This document shows, piece after piece, positions 35,801 to 49,518 of a stretch of 64,000 nt of DNA. Below the pieces are notes generated by a model. The model worked only from the letters and a program-made list of their open reading frames with translations. It searched no databases and had not been told where the DNA came from. This stretch comes from Holothuria scabra (lineage: Eukaryota; Echinodermata; Holothuroidea; Aspidochirotida; Holothuriidae), in NCBI GenBank assembly GCA_037179385.1, contig CM074195.1, positions 28,414,222 through 28,478,221 of the forward strand. Reading direction: 5' to 3'. Position numbers and translations under genes: made by a program. Position 1 is the first letter of the stretch. Every line of letters begins with the position of its first letter.

Positions 35801-37551
35801 TCAAAAAATGAACAAAAAAGCATGACAGAACCGGAAATCGACATCCCTATGAAAAAAAACAAAAAAAAACACACATACCAACTGTGAGAGAATATTTAAA
35901 TTTTACAAAAATGATTGTGTGAGATGTCATTTTCTAGACCCATGGAACATTTTGAATTCAAACCTTGAACCATTTAAACAAGGACTCTAAAGTAAAATTT
36001 AGAAAGGTAAGTTCTTAGTGGATAAATAATATTTTGATTTTTTTCATTTGGTGACATCCAGATGACTCATTATGCTTCTAGTTTTGGGTTGATGGATGTG
36101 ATCAATACCCACTTTAATCAATGTGAGATATTTCATATCACAGTGGTGATGTACACTACGTTATAGTAATGCTTAAAAGAAAGAAAATGTCGTCCCACTA
36201 TTAAAACTGAAGCTGTTTTGAACCATTATACAGGCCTTGAATCTTGAGGTGTGCAAGTGTGTTTGCCCACACTCTCTTGAAATCACTGTTGAGGGTGTGA
36301 TTTTTTCCATCTAAATAAAGAATGAGTACTAAAATTCATCTATAAAAGTTTAAACACAACACTTGCCACACCCTTTCAATTCCTTGGGGGTGTGGTTCAA
36401 CGCATAACTGGAAGATCTAAAACTCAAGGTGTGACGATATGTTCTTTCTTTAATGACATATTGCAATCTTGTTTCTGAAAACATACCATTTTGTAAAATA
36501 TTAATAGGCTGTTTACATTGTATCTTTATCTGAGAATCATTTTACTGATAATGGTATTTATCTAATGCAACAGATGTTGTCTGCAGCTGATACAGAATCA
36601 CTCCAACTGTTTAAATTGAGTTTGTAATTTGTTTTTAATCTTTGTCATGCAATGGAGTCTTTGGAAATAGCTTCATTATCCCTTCTACCATCCCTTATTT
36701 TTTCATTAGCTGACATTCTCAGTTTGACTTAGTTGAACAATTATATTTTTGTTAAGGTTGAATCATTTTGAAGCAGAATCCCACCCCTGCCACCATATGT
36801 AGCATGCAAGCTGTGTAACTAAAGGATCTAAGGTACATCTTAAAGGGATGGATGGGCCAACCTAGATGAAAATACCAAAGACTTTAAAAATATGGAACCT
36901 GCTGCAATTGTGCAGGATTTTACACTTAAACAATAGAGAAGGGAAAATAATCCATTGCATCATAAGTTTAAAAAAAGATTTAACTAGAAGGTTTCTGTAG
37001 ATGTTGTGGTATGATACGACACCACACTTACCAAACCTTGATATAAACAGTAACGCACAGACATTGCTCATATGTTTTTCCGTCTTTTTTTGAAGTCTCG
37101 GTCTGCTCTTCCTTAGTTACAAGGCAAAGCATGTTAAAATCCTACCCTGCTCATGAGACTTAAGGGACAGCCTCTCTCAATTGCCGCAGGTAAATCATTT
37201 TCAAGCAGAATCCAATCATTCATTCTTGTTAAAAAGATGTGGATGAAATCAAAGCAATAATTTGTGTCAGTATAATTATTTATGTTTGTAACTTGGGAAA
37301 AGATAAGTCTGAAATGGTTTTCATTCAAATAATTTTGAAATAATTTTGTGTCGCCGACTGGTGTAATTTATGTGAAATGGACATAGGTAACAATGAGTCA
37401 ATCTTGTACTGTTAAAATATTTTCTGCTCTGTGTGCTTAAAAATATTTTCTGCACAGTGTGCTGGTATATTCCTATAAACAGAACTCCCTTTTCAGGTTA
37501 GATAATCTTACAGAGACAACCTGGTCCATGGAAAAGATGGCTAATGTCCTA
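32899..37551. other. AGTRAP 3' UTR/flank, non-genic
   Basis: Poly-C/A tract at about 33,369-33,398 and a T run at about 34,441. The extent of the 3' UTR cannot be set: candidate signals ATTAAA 33143 and AATAAA near 34,794 and 36,314. No further exon recognised. Confidence 0.45.
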
Positions 37552-37809
37552 TAGACAAATCTGGACGGATTGTGATGGTCTGATTTTAGTCGGCCATTAA
37601 ATGGGGTCCATCACCTTTAATCTTTAAATTTCCTTCCTTACCTGTTCCATGGATGGTTGTACACTGAAGTGTATCTTGATTTCCTCAACTTCACTGAATA
37701 TGAGGATTTGAAATTCGTGTAGACAATAAGTGAAGACGGTTAAAAGCTTATGGACCCCACTAATGGCTGCCTACAGCCACTAAAAACAAGCGCTAATCGG
37801 ATTCGTCTA
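37552..37809. mobile_element. MITE family B, copy 1 (TA-bordered)
   Basis: Long inverted ends: TAGACAAATCTGGACGGATT with GTCGGCCATTAAATGGGGTC, and the complement of GTGGACCCCACTAATGGCTG-like sequence with CTAATCGGATTCGTCTA. A relative lies at 59,845-60,106, and half a copy at about 39,879-39,976. Confidence 0.75.
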
Positions 37810-37837
37810 TATTGACAACCATAAAGGTGGTTGCCCA

Positions 37838-37989
37838 TAGACCTTTTTCCAAATAGCAATTACAAAGGATTGTGGGATAGAGTTTTGTTGTTTGTCATTT
37901 TTGTCAATGGCATTTTACTGTGGTGAAAATTCACACACTCAAAACTCTATCCCACAATTCATTGTAATTGCTATTTGGAATTAGGTCTA
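37838..37989. mobile_element. MITE family A, copy 1 (near-perfect palindrome)
   Basis: Two arms of about 50 bases: TAGACCTTTTTCCAAATAGC, AATTACAAAGGATTGTGGGA, TAGAGTTTTG and their complement, around a loop of about 50 bases. TA at both ends. The same element lies at 59,290. Confidence 0.88.
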
Positions 37990-40900
37990 TAAGCTGACTA
38001 CTGGGAGGGAGGGTATTTCCAATTTGAGGCCATTACAGACTGTAAAGGAAAATTATTTTACCCCCTCCCCCTTCCCCTCCCCTCCCCCAAGTCTCAACAG
38101 TTTAATGAAAAGGTCCTTGTCATCATACTTGCACTGCCTGTGTTCATAAGTATTGTTTGTCTTAATGTGCTCACTTTGGAAATATCTGTGAATTAAAACT
38201 TTCCTCTGTTCAAGTTTTTGCCTGGCTTTTTTTTGGATATCTGTGAGTTTATTTTCTGTACAACTGAAAGTTCCCACAGTCACTTCACTATGATAAAAAA
38301 TTAACTTTCCATTTACTTTTTTGTATCTTTTATCAATAACTTAACAGTTTGCTTTTTTTCATGTAGTGCTTGCCTTTTGTAGTAGTTGCTTTTTATATGA
38401 AACTCGTTATCTACTTGATGTAATAAGGTCTGTGTGACCTTACGATTGCTACATTATTTTTTACATAATATTTAACCTGGCTGTACATTAGTGACAAGAA
38501 CTATTGTCATTGCTATAACCAACCACAAAACTAAAAGTGTTTAATCTGATACCATCTTCTAAAAAGGAGTTGACAGAAATTGACAGAAATGTGTAACATT
38601 TAAACTTTTCTTTTGTTCATTTCAATAACTAACTTGTTGATAAAGTAAGAGGTTATAATAAGGCACTTCAAAAAGCAATTGTTGTGAACGTTTTAATCCT
38701 TTTCTTTTCTGGAGTCGGAGAGTGGAAAATGTTACATCATGATTGAATCTTTTCTTTTGGAGATTGTTTTCATTTTTCATGGACATCCTATACATATGAA
38801 TAGAGGATCACAAGTGTAATCTCTACAGAGGCCATAGTTGAAACACATCTAAGTTTTTTAAGATGATGGCTGCTGTACATAATTTTCATATTAATTTCCA
38901 TATTAGGGCAACTTATTGTATTTCTCTGTAGGCAGACTTCTCCATTAAAGGGCCGTTTTATAGACCATCTCCAAAAATAAAAGGGGCACCCTAGCCTAAT
39001 ATGCAAAAAGAAGAGACTTCGGTGGAAATATTGCATTTATGGCTTATTTTCCATCCTGAAACTATGATTTATTGGTAAAAAAATGTAAATGTCAATTACA
39101 TGTTGGCCATGGTATCTTTATTTTTAGGACATAGAGTGCAAACAGAAAGAAGTTTAGTTATTTGTCCACATGGAACAGTTGGAAGATACTTTCATTGCAT
39201 GCTTTTTTGGGTGTATTCTATATATGTGTAGCATTTCCTTTTAAAAGATCATGATGGTTAAAAACCACAAAAAAGGGTTTTGTTATTCTTTGAGCACCTT
39301 TGACAAAAGTAGCAAAAAGGTGTGTTTGAAAGCAATGGTTTAAGAAGGACAACTTCATATTTGGAGAAAGTAAATGCTGCCCTCATACTGGAAGATATTT
39401 TTGTCAGGGCACACCAAAGCTCTTTTACCTATGATGAGAGTCTAAAGTAGCTATGTCATTGCAGCAATTATTTAACGCAGATGTTTGCTGCCCTCATTCT
39501 CCAATGACCAGAATGTGTCAACTTCAGAAAAATATTGTGGTTCAGAAGAAATGTTTGGAGGGACCATTGAGGTTTAAGGGGGAAGCTGTGTTTTGTGAGG
39601 GGGTTTTATGTATTTATTTTAGGGTGTTGTATTGAAAGAAGAAAGAGGGATAAAAATACAGGCATGAGTTTTTTCCTTTGAGACTTTGGGCCTTTTTTTC
39701 TCAAAGTCAAACAAGTTTAAAAGTAGAGGTCAGAGCAACTTGCAAACCTGTCTTGCAACTGCCAGTCGCAGTCATAAACGCATGCACATTACACGACTGT
39801 TGGAGACCCCACGATGGAGTTGAGTTGCGATGTGAAAGTCGTGCAAGTGTGGGGCTAGCTTAAGTGAACAACCATCTAGCTAAGAAAAGAAATTGAAAGA
39901 TTGAAATGTGATAGACCCCACCTATATGGCCGACTGAAATCACTCCATCACTTACTGTCTGGATTTCTCTAGGCATGCAATAGGGAAAGTTGAACACAGG
40001 TTGCAATTTACAAAATGTACAATCAATAATATCATAGGAAGAAATTTGACTAACACTCGGAGATGAAAAAATGTTTTTTTTTCCCAGTATGGGAGTAGTA
40101 TTATTTCCCAGGAAGAATGTAAAGTTTCCCAGAATTATCCCTTTACTTCCATGTACAGATAAGGGAAATTTCACTCCAGATGTCCAAATTTCCCTGGAAG
40201 AAGCCTTGCGGCTTCCCAACATTTTCCACCCATGTTAACAATGTAAGAAATGTGAATCACTTAATTGTGGGTGTTGCTGCTGGGCAACGCTTTGTGGAAA
40301 TGCTTCAAAAAAAGTATGTCATGCAGTGGTCAGTAAATCTAAATACTGGCCAGTTGCCATCACTTATTGATTTCCAAACTATTATATGTGACTCGTGTTT
40401 TTCTTGGATGTGTAAATTGGCAGCACGTACAATATTTTACTGCATTACTTTTCCTTTTGGAATAATTTATTGTAGAAGATTTGATAAAGAGAAAGTTGGA
40501 ACAAAGATTGGATTTAAAAAGATAGAGGGAATAATATTGTTGGAGGAATGCATGAATAAAAAAGGAAACATTGATCTTACCTTAGCATGCCAAGTGCCAA
40601 GCTTGGTGTGTTTTTGAATCAAAATTCAAAAAAACTTTCGGTTTCAAGTGCTTGGGTAGGACCCAACGACCACTCCAGAAAATGTGTGACATTGTCGTTG
40701 TATCCCTTTTATTTCTATTTCTTCTCAAGTGGTAGATAAAATATTTGATTGATTAATGACTGAGTTAAGTGTATCATGGAATTTTGTTTTTATTATTTAT
40801 ATATTACTTTTCTGTCTTTTTGTTGCTTCAATATGAGAGAGGGCTGGTTTCCTGTAAGTAGACTCAGCAAAAGTTTAGGTTGCAATCATAAAATTCTCAT

Positions 40901-42740
40901 GTGATATAAAGCTTCAATCACATTGCTTTTTCAAAAACTGAAATGTACAGAGATGGCTTATAGGGATGTTACTCAGACCTAACAGCCTTTTGGTTTTACA
41001 TTTTACGTAGTTTTGCCCTTTTAAAGACAGTTTAGAATGGGACTACATATGACAAATACATGACATAATGGTCTGAAGATCAAGAGGTCTCTCAAGTGAA
41101 GTCTTAGTGTGAATTTGGGCCATTTCTTGGGAAGCAGATCTTGTGGGTCAGGGGTGGGTGAGGAAGTATCTTTCACCCTTTGCCAAAGAGTTAATGTGAC
41201 TTTGGAAAAGTACAACATGGTAGTATTATATTGCAAGTAAAACTTTCTCTTTGCTCGGACAGCTGATTGTAGTGAATTGTAGAGAGAGCTTTTTAAGTCT
41301 TCAAATACTTCAGTCAATTGGACAGATTGAGTGGACCTTTCAAGAGTCATTTCAGTTTGACTTTACACTTTTGCCAATTTGAATACCTAGACTTTTGCAT
41401 TGTTGAAATCAAAGTCAGCAGGTTCAGAGATAAATATTACAAGAACTTAAATCAGGTAACATTGCATCCTACATCCCAAGTGACCTGTTCTTCTTCCTAT
41501 CCCTTTACATTGACTGCAAGAGATTCTTTCTAGCATTGAAAGGGAAGTGAAGAGGAAAAGGTTATATTCTTTACACAGTGTTGGCAGTAAAAAAGTTTAT
41601 CTGATGTTAAAAACTCAGTACCATTCAAAAATATTACAAATGTAGATGCAAAACTTCTATCCCTACATTGTTAGACGGGCCGACTCCTCAGAAAGGCCCA
41701 AACAGAGGGGTAGAAGTGTTGATTTGACATGTACACAATTCTGTTTGGTGATCTGCACTCACAACTACGCATGTGTAACAGAAAATTTCATTGTGACGAG
41801 ATTATACATCGAGTTCTATACGCACATAATACATTTCTCTGTGTATAGTCTTGGGTAATGGACGCATACTTCTGCATGCTTGAAAAACAAATGCACTAGT
41901 TGATTTTACATTGTTAGGGCATACAGAATACAAACGAGTGTATGAAATTTCGTTTGTGACAACAATACCATAGAAACTGACCAACCAGTTAGTCCATGAA
42001 CTTAAAACCAGTGGTTGTGCATTCATGTTCAATTGTTCTTATGTGGAATGCCTTGAAGAAGCAAAGAACTTTTCCATGTTAGTGGATCAAATTTATTGAA
42101 GAATGGTATTTGCGAGATTTGCAATTATTTCAAATCACACATAGTTATACTACATGAAGATATCAATTTACCTGTTAGCCCTCAAAACACTTCTGTCCCT
42201 CCATTCAGGTCTTCATAAGGAGTCACCACGTGATTTTAGGTTTGGTATCTATGCTTGTAATATCTTTGGGACCATTGCTCAACACTGCCCTCTACTCGGG
42301 AATCTTCCCTGGAGCATTGGTATAGAAGCAGTTCACTCACAAAGATAATGATTCATATCTTTCACTTGAATAAATTAAAATCTGTTGTTATGTAATTCCT
42401 CCATGGAGAATGGGACATGAAACATGTGGATCTTCTTCAGTTCTCAGTATTTAAAAACCAAATTGGACAAGTTTATATTTGTATAATGTTCAGAAGGATG
42501 AAAAGTCTACTCTGTGTATTGAGATGTTGTATTGGAATGTGGAGAACCTTTTGCTGTAAACTTGATAGAGACTTTATGTCCCCTGTTTGCAATAGATATC
42601 CAGATTCAATGACCATAGGTGATCCTTAAATATGTGCAATGATGTTTTTAAAAATCGGCATTCTCTCTATGATTTTGATGAACATAAACTAAATGGATAA
42701 CAACACCAAGTTTTGTCTTCTTGTCGTGTGTATTACCTTT
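37990..42740. other. Non-genic stretch
   Basis: Holds a half copy of MITE family B at about 39,879-39,976 (GAAAGATTGAAATGTGATAG, GGCCGACTGAAATCA). The longest open frame (40,180-40,617, 145 codons) resembles no family I know and has no splice context. Confidence 0.45.
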
Positions 42741-42985
42741 CACAATGTCTCTAAGCAGTTAGTGCATCAGACTTGCAGTCTGAGGGGTGGGAGTTTGACC
42801 CCTGGCCGGGTCATACTGATGCCTTCAAAAATGGAACCTTCTGCCATTGTGCTTGGTGCTCAGCACAAGCAATGGAGTAGGGAAATCAAACCAGTGAGCC
42901 ACACCTGAAAAAGGCTGTGGCCAGCTTGACTTGAACCAGCTGGTCAGGAACTAGGCCATAAAACTCCATCTGACTAACCTAACCT
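42741..42985 (+). repeat. tRNA-derived SINE, near full length
   Basis: TAAGCAGTTAGTGC, CAGACTTGCAGTCTGAGG, GGGAGTTTGACCCCTGGCC, then the shared body and CTAACCTAACC end. Same family as 278-511. Confidence 0.75.
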
Positions 42986-44159
42986 TCATAATAAACACAT
43001 GTGAAAGCTGAGTAGGGAAGACTTGGGGGAACTAAGGTCTTGTGATCACCTTTGTAGATTTTATGGTGGAGGGATGCTGCCAACCTCAAGCACCAACAAA
43101 AATGAAAAGGGGGTGGTATCAACAGCAGGCTGATAATATGTTTGATTTGATACGTAGGGTTTTCAATAAGAAAATCTCCTATTTTCCCTGAAAACCCAAT
43201 TTTTCATATCTTTTCCAAGAAAGTCTAACTTTTACCAAGTTTTTTAAAAAGAATTCAGAATTTTCAATGTTTCAAAAAATTAGTCAAAACTTTGACCTTT
43301 CTCTTCTCTTTGGCAACTTGTCAGACATTATCTGAAGGATAAAAAGGAAAACTATGCAGTGCCTCAAATTCATGGGCAAACCTAGACCTCTAACTGCAAG
43401 TCAGATGCTCTAACCACTTGACCATGCGGTCAGCTCTTGTCGAACTTAAAAATTCAGGTCAGAAAACTAACTAATGCATTGGAACACAACAAGTCACATT
43501 GTCTTGTAAAAGATTCAATTACATTTCTACCTGCTTACACTATTACAGCTGAATTTATCTCGTTTTATGCTATATTCAATAGAACTATATGAGCTTTTAC
43601 CGAAACCAAACAGCAATATATTACCAGTTGCCCTGTTTCCTAACATTTTGAAAATTTTGAACTTGACAAACATGACTTAATGAATTTTTGTGCTCATATT
43701 AGAGGAAACTACATACCCCCACAATAATTTAACTTCATTTAGTTGGCAGAATTCCCTTTATTAACTTCCTTTTTAAGAATATTATTAAAAGTCATTAAAC
43801 TGGGCAAAACCAACATCGGCTTCTTGATAATATTATACTTTATTTGGATAAGGAGTAAAAACACAAAATTATGGGAATTAGCTTATTATAAATAGACCAG
43901 CCTGCAGAATTTAAGTAAATATGTCATTTTGTGATAAAGTGAGTGGAAACAATATGAAAAGGGCAATGAGAGATTATGTCGATTGAAAAGCCTTTAGAAC
44001 TTGGTCGATATTCATATCAGAAGAAATGTATATAGTACTGTATATGTGACTGCATGTTTCTGCAAAACTAAAATTCATTCCTGGATGAATACTAAAAATT
44101 AAATTGCATGTTTGTCACGTGTATCCACCTCCTGTGCAGTAAACATGAGTTTGATTTCC
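42986..44159. other. Non-genic stretch
   Basis: Apart from the SINE head at 43,380, nothing recognised. Confidence 0.4.
43380..43436 (-). repeat. SINE head fragment, reversed
   Basis: Minus strand reads CGCATGGTCAAGTGGTTAGA, GCATCTGACTTGCAGTTAGA and GGTCTAGG: only the tRNA-like head is present. Confidence 0.6.
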
Positions 44160-44167
44160 CTGTCAAG

Positions 44168-44337
44168 CAGTGGAGTAGCTACACAGGGGTGGTTTTGGAG
44201 GTTAGAACCCTCTGCCTCCCCCCATGATCCAACCTTTTAATGAAAAAAAAGCCTAAAATAGCATTTTTTTCCTCTGATATCATGCCCCAAACCTCCCCCC
44301 ATGACCCCCCCATGACACAATCCTGGCTATGCTACTG
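44168..44337. mobile_element. hAT-type MITE, 170 bp, with 8-bp target duplication
   Basis: Ends CAGTGGAGTAGCTAC and the complement of GGCTATGCTACTG, flanked by CTGTCAAG (44160-44167, 44338-44345). Interior C-rich blocks and GCCTAAAATAGCA match the MITE at 26,849. Confidence 0.85.
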
Positions 44338-44345
44338 CTGTCAAG

Positions 44346-46610
44346 TCACACCAAAGACTTAAAAAAAGGGAAAAGGAACCCACTGTTACTGATGTGCATA
44401 ATGCTTCATTTATTCAATTTAGTGGTGGGAACAATGCAATGTCAAACAACTGCATGATGAAATAAAGTCTGGGCACTCTATGAAGTCTTCCTTCTCATGA
44501 TTCATCACATTGCTCATAAACAGTTGTGGGGAAGCAAAGGATAATGTTGAAGGCAAAACTTTTGGGAACAGGGCCAAAATGGACCTAAGCCCTCATTCCT
44601 GGGGTGAGGGCCAGGGGGAAAGTCCCAGAAGCTCTAAGGTTTTAGCATATCTCAGAAGAGGTATATTATTTATTTGTTCTGTTAACCCAACTGCTAACTT
44701 ACAGAACTCAGGGGTGTGGCAAGTCAGGGAGAGCAATGCCCCACCCATGGAGCTGCCACTGCTCATAAAGTTCTGCAGTGCTATGGGGCGTTGGCAAATG
44801 AAATGTACAAAAAGTGCATTATGAAGATAAGCCCTTACTCAAATCAACTACAGTGCCACTAACATCATTCTAAAACCCAACTTTTGGGTGGCAAGTCAAG
44901 TTTCTACTTGATGCTTGCATTTCCAGAACAATTGGTCTTCAACCCTTGGAAGTATTGTAAGACCTTCTAGAGCTTCAAACCTTCCCCCAGCACTAAATCC
45001 CTGGACCAAGCCATGGGCCATCAAATAGGTGCCGTGACTCCCTGCATACAAATGTGGGCTTTAAACTAATCATGCCGACTGTTGCTATTCAAGGTGCTAC
45101 ATTATGGAGTGTCAATTAATCTTGTTTGGGGGTGGGGTAAACATTTTTCAACAGCCAGAACCCTTAATTGTGTAGCTAACTGGACTATAAGCAATCCACC
45201 TGTACACAAATGTGAGTGCGCATATACACACAGGCAAACTCACACACATACACTCGAACAAGTTGATTATTTTCCAGCCTGAGGACCTCATGGTGTTTCT
45301 TTTGTATTTCTTAATTCCTTAATGCTAACCTTAACAATAGACTTTAGACTCATTATACTCAAAATATAGAGGAATAAGGAATCTATTGAATATTCATGAC
45401 AGGACCTGAAATCCATTGTTTAGGCCCAGTCTGAATTTAAAACAAGTTGACATTTTCTCAAAGCCCTAGAGTCATTTGCAAACCACTTTTGTTATGTTTT
45501 GTTCATTCTGCCTGTTATATTTTAATCTGCCAGAGTGCCAGTGGTAGGAGGGTAAAATGATAAACTTGCCCCTCCCTCCCTCAATATTTTCGTCGGGGGC
45601 AAGTGCCCTGCCCTTGTGCCCCCCAAGCTTGCAATGCCCCTGTCAAGGGTATCACAGTTCTTAACCTTTTATACCGCTAACTTAATGGAAAAAATGCCCC
45701 AGATTCTCAAAAGCTACCTAATTATTTTTAAATCTTTTCCCAAATTTTGCATAAAAAAATTAATATCTAAGGAAAAGTTTTTCTTCTGACCAGCCACAGT
45801 GAGTCAAAATAATATAGTACAGAATGGAAAGCAAGAACACACAAGAAGATAAAGGATACATCATAAGGGCCCACTTCATTGAAATCAGTATAGCAGAAAC
45901 TTTACTGGAGGATGGCATAAGTATGAGCATTAAGAGGGGGGGGTATTGCTCAAAGATGCCTTTAAGCAGCCATGGGTCCATTTGGACCTTTTTGCCCCAA
46001 ACACACTCCCATCTTTCTTGAATATTAAAGATCCATCTGGTAGCTATTCATACCCAAGGGATGGAGGAAATAAGTTTCATATACAATCAAGGTGTCAGCA
46101 TGTTTTCATAAAAATGGTGAATTTTGCCTGTAGTAGGCCTACTATTTATTTACATTGGTCATATGATAAGTAATTGGGCTGTAAAAATTGTGAGAACTGC
46201 AGACAAGTTTTTCTCACCGGACAGTGTGTCGCCACAATTTGCTAACCTCCAAAATTATGAATTATTGTAGCTTGTCAACGTAAGTCCATTACCCTGCTGT
46301 GAATGATGGTAACTGGTATGTCAGTTAATTAAAACTTTCAATGAAAAAGAGCAAAAATGGATGCAAAAGATAATATAGAAACCGTAAAATGACATCCACT
46401 TAGTAAAAAAAAAAAGGACAAGTATGGTTATATCAGCAGGAGATTTGTATACCGACACATCTTAAATGTTTACATAAAGCTTGGACTTTTACTGCCCAGA
46501 AATTTTAATCCAAAAATCAATTTTCTTTTGGAGGTTTTGGTGGCCAAATAGGCCAAAAGAAATAAAAAAAAAATAAAGGAAATGTAATAGATGCAGTGGA
46601 ATTAGGTGTT
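44346..46610. other. Non-genic stretch
   Basis: A (CA)n tract at about 45,220-45,253. A C/G-rich piece at 45,590-45,645 resembles hAT-element interiors but has no clear ends. No exon recognised. Confidence 0.45.
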
Positions 46611-47105
46611 CTGAGGGGCTATGTTCTTGTGTAGGTATAGCTATTTGTAGCTCCTCTTGGGCATTTGATCAATTTACTGTTGAGTCATTGTCCAAATATT
46701 TACATTTTTAGAAAAGAAAAAAGAGAAAAGAGGGGGGTAAGCGGTTTACTATCTGACGTTACAGAGTCAGTAAACTGTTGTATTTTTTAGGGAAAAATAC
46801 CCAATCATGTCAATATGATGTAAACCACCTAACTGTCAACATGAAAACAACCCACATTCTGGCCAAAAGAGTGGAATTATTTAAGCTTTTGCTTATATCA
46901 TATTAACCTGATCGGGTATTTTTCCCTAAAAAATACGACAGTTTACCAACTCGATAACGTCAGATAGTGACCCCTTACCCCCCCTCCCCCTTTTCTCTGA
47001 GGGACTATATTCTTGTGCAGATATAGCTACATTTGGAGCTCCTTTTGGGCATTTGACCAATTTACTGAAGTGCTGTTGAGTCATTGTCCAAATATTTACA
47101 TTTTG
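46611..47105. repeat. Large palindrome flanked by a direct duplication
   Basis: Inverted arms of about 80 bases at 46723-46802 and 46914-46997 share TATCTGACGTTA, TAAACTGT(T/C)GTATTTTTTA and GGGAAAAATACCC in opposite orientation. On either side lies a direct repeat of about 100 bases (46611-46710 and 46997-47105). Each copy has CTGAGGG-CTAT-TTCTTGTG and GAGTCATTGTCCAAATATTT. Confidence 0.8.
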
Positions 47106-49510
47106 AGGTTAATTACCCCTAACAAAAAAAATCAATATAATTTCAGTAAAATTGTCCTGGCAAAAGTTATCAACCTTTCTCTCGAGACCTATGTATTTGT
47201 CAATGTAGACAGAGGGTTTCTTTCTGGGGAAGGGGGTAGGCTCAATTTTTTTGGGGGGGGGGGATGAGGAAAGGAAATTTTAAACAATATGGTACATTGG
47301 ACGTTTCAAGAATAAAAATCTTTCTGTGACAATTATGAGAAGCAGAGGGTTGGGGGATGTAGTGACTGTAGTCTATCCCCTTGGCTCTTATGGCTGTGTA
47401 TTAAATTGGCTAGAGCTCAATGTATCATAATGATATTATTTTTTTCCCATCCTCTTTGCAATGTATACCAACACAGACATGTAACATCTACTGAAATGAC
47501 AGTTAAATAATGTCTCCTCATTCTTTTATCGTATTGCTCTGTGTTTCTTCTTATCAATAACACATTGACTTCATGATTCCTTGCAAGGGTCATTAAATGC
47601 CTTTACTCAAGTTCAGTGCCTAAAAATACTTCTCTTTATATTGCTTTAGTTTAGATATACAGCAGGTTATTTCTATGGCTGGGGGCACTCAGCGAGGTAT
47701 AACAAAACCCCTGGTGGCCAAATGATAATTCAAATATGATATTTTCATTCCCAACAAAATATACCTGTATGCTTAAATGTACATGCCTAAGGGGAACAAA
47801 CCAGGCTGGAGTTACATATGGCCAGGGTCCATGTCCAATTGTGTAAACTGAAGTTTGTCATGTTCGGGAATGTCAAAAGTGATTTGCTTTCACAGACAAT
47901 CAAAGGTTATGATTTCTCGATCAGTCTCAGACTCAAGGTGAAAAAAACTCCTAGGAATAAGTCCCTGAACGTCTGAAAAATTCCAACTGGCAATTGAGGA
48001 ATTTTTCCAGCAACATAACTTCTGGGGCCCTCTTTGCAATCTCAAATATTAATACTGTATGCATCACATGCGGCACATTGCACAGTTGTCACTGAAGCTG
48101 GAATATAGTTGGAATATATGGGCTAGTTCTAATTTTATGAATTCCTTTGATTTTGACCTGTCTGACATCCATACAATGCATGCAGGTCACTTATATAAGT
48201 AGGATTTTAAACCATGAGAGGATGGATAGGGCAGGGAGGGAAGAGAATTTTACATTGTCTATGATAATTGCCAACTGATATTTACAAACTATTTGTGTGT
48301 TACAAAATTGGATGTCTAATCACATTCAAGGGTTTTACCAGAAACACAAAAAGGAGGGTGGGGGAGGGGGAGGGATTTTTAACTGGGCAGTTAACCCCAA
48401 GTCTTAATTGATTAGGTCCTTGGCTGAAGTTACAAACAAAAGCTTGCTTCAAGGCCCCTGAAGGGTGTAATTCGAAGGGTTGTAATGGCTATTTATTTAT
48501 GTAACTTCAAACATTGCTGCAAAAGCAATGGATTCTCTTTTCAGGCCAGAAACCAACATATTGACAATTTTCTAATTTGTATGGGAATGAAAAGGGCAGA
48601 GGTGAGGATTTTACTAACCTTCTTCTGGAGCGGGCCAGGACAAATCCCCTCTTTTCTCTCTCTGATGCAAACTCTGATACATTTATGTGGAAAAGCCACC
48701 CTCTCCATTAAACAAACTGGTTGTGGGCTGACTTCTAGTCTCCACCTGCATGCACTTATGGTTTGTGCTCATTCCATGACTAAAAGAATGAGTTCCATAT
48801 ATAGTCCTCCCACCCCTCCACTTGCACAATTGGTAGAGTCATATTGTTGCACAGTAATGTGACTTTTCAGAGCATGTATCCCTTACAACACTCAGAGCAC
48901 TGGGTGCTGAAGGTGCACAAAAAGGCAGTTTGGGAGATTCAACCAGTTATAGGGGGAAATGAGTAATCCACAGATTGAGGGAAAATTTAACTGTCTCGAA
49001 TGGTAGGAAGATTCATGAGCACTTAGTGTCTACCTCTTCACTGTCATTTACTTGCTTAATAAATGTGCGTTCATTTAAATGTGAGATCATAGTTTAGATA
49101 CCAAAGAGCAAATTAAACCATAAGGGGCCTGCTTTTGACACCTATACACTAACACAAGTGCTGGCACAGTCCACTTACACACACCTATGTATGTTGAAAA
49201 ATGGTCAGCACAAAACTAGTCATTGTGTAACACAGATAAGCTAAGGACAAAAAAGGGAGTAAAATTGCTTCATATCCCAAACATTGGAATGGTGAACAAC
49301 CAAAAATGAGTCCCCAATCAACAAATATTTTAAATGTGCCTGAATTTGTCTTTCCTATAGTAAAGAAAAAAAAAATTCCAAGGTTGTTTTGAACATAAAT
49401 TTTGATTAAATTTGGAAGGATTGCAATGCACCATCAGAAGTAACTGTACATGGCACCACCAGTCCATTTCCCTGATTGGGTAAAAACTGATTTTCCCATG
49501 AAAGCTCATA
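47106..49510. other. Non-genic stretch
   Basis: A poly-G run at about 47,252-47,263 and G-rich text at about 48,355-48,375. No exon or known repeat recognised. Confidence 0.4.
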
Positions 49511-49518
49511 CCACCCAG

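Noticed and set aside
40180..40617. 145-codon open frame, plus strand
   Set aside because: No family resemblance, AT-rich composition like its surroundings, no neighbouring exons or convincing signals; treated as chance.
45590..45645. Another hAT-type MITE
   Set aside because: C/G-rich text is similar to known elements here, but no inverted ends or 8-bp duplication were found.
48485..48862. 125-codon open frame, plus strand
   Set aside because: No recognisable domain and no splice or promoter context.
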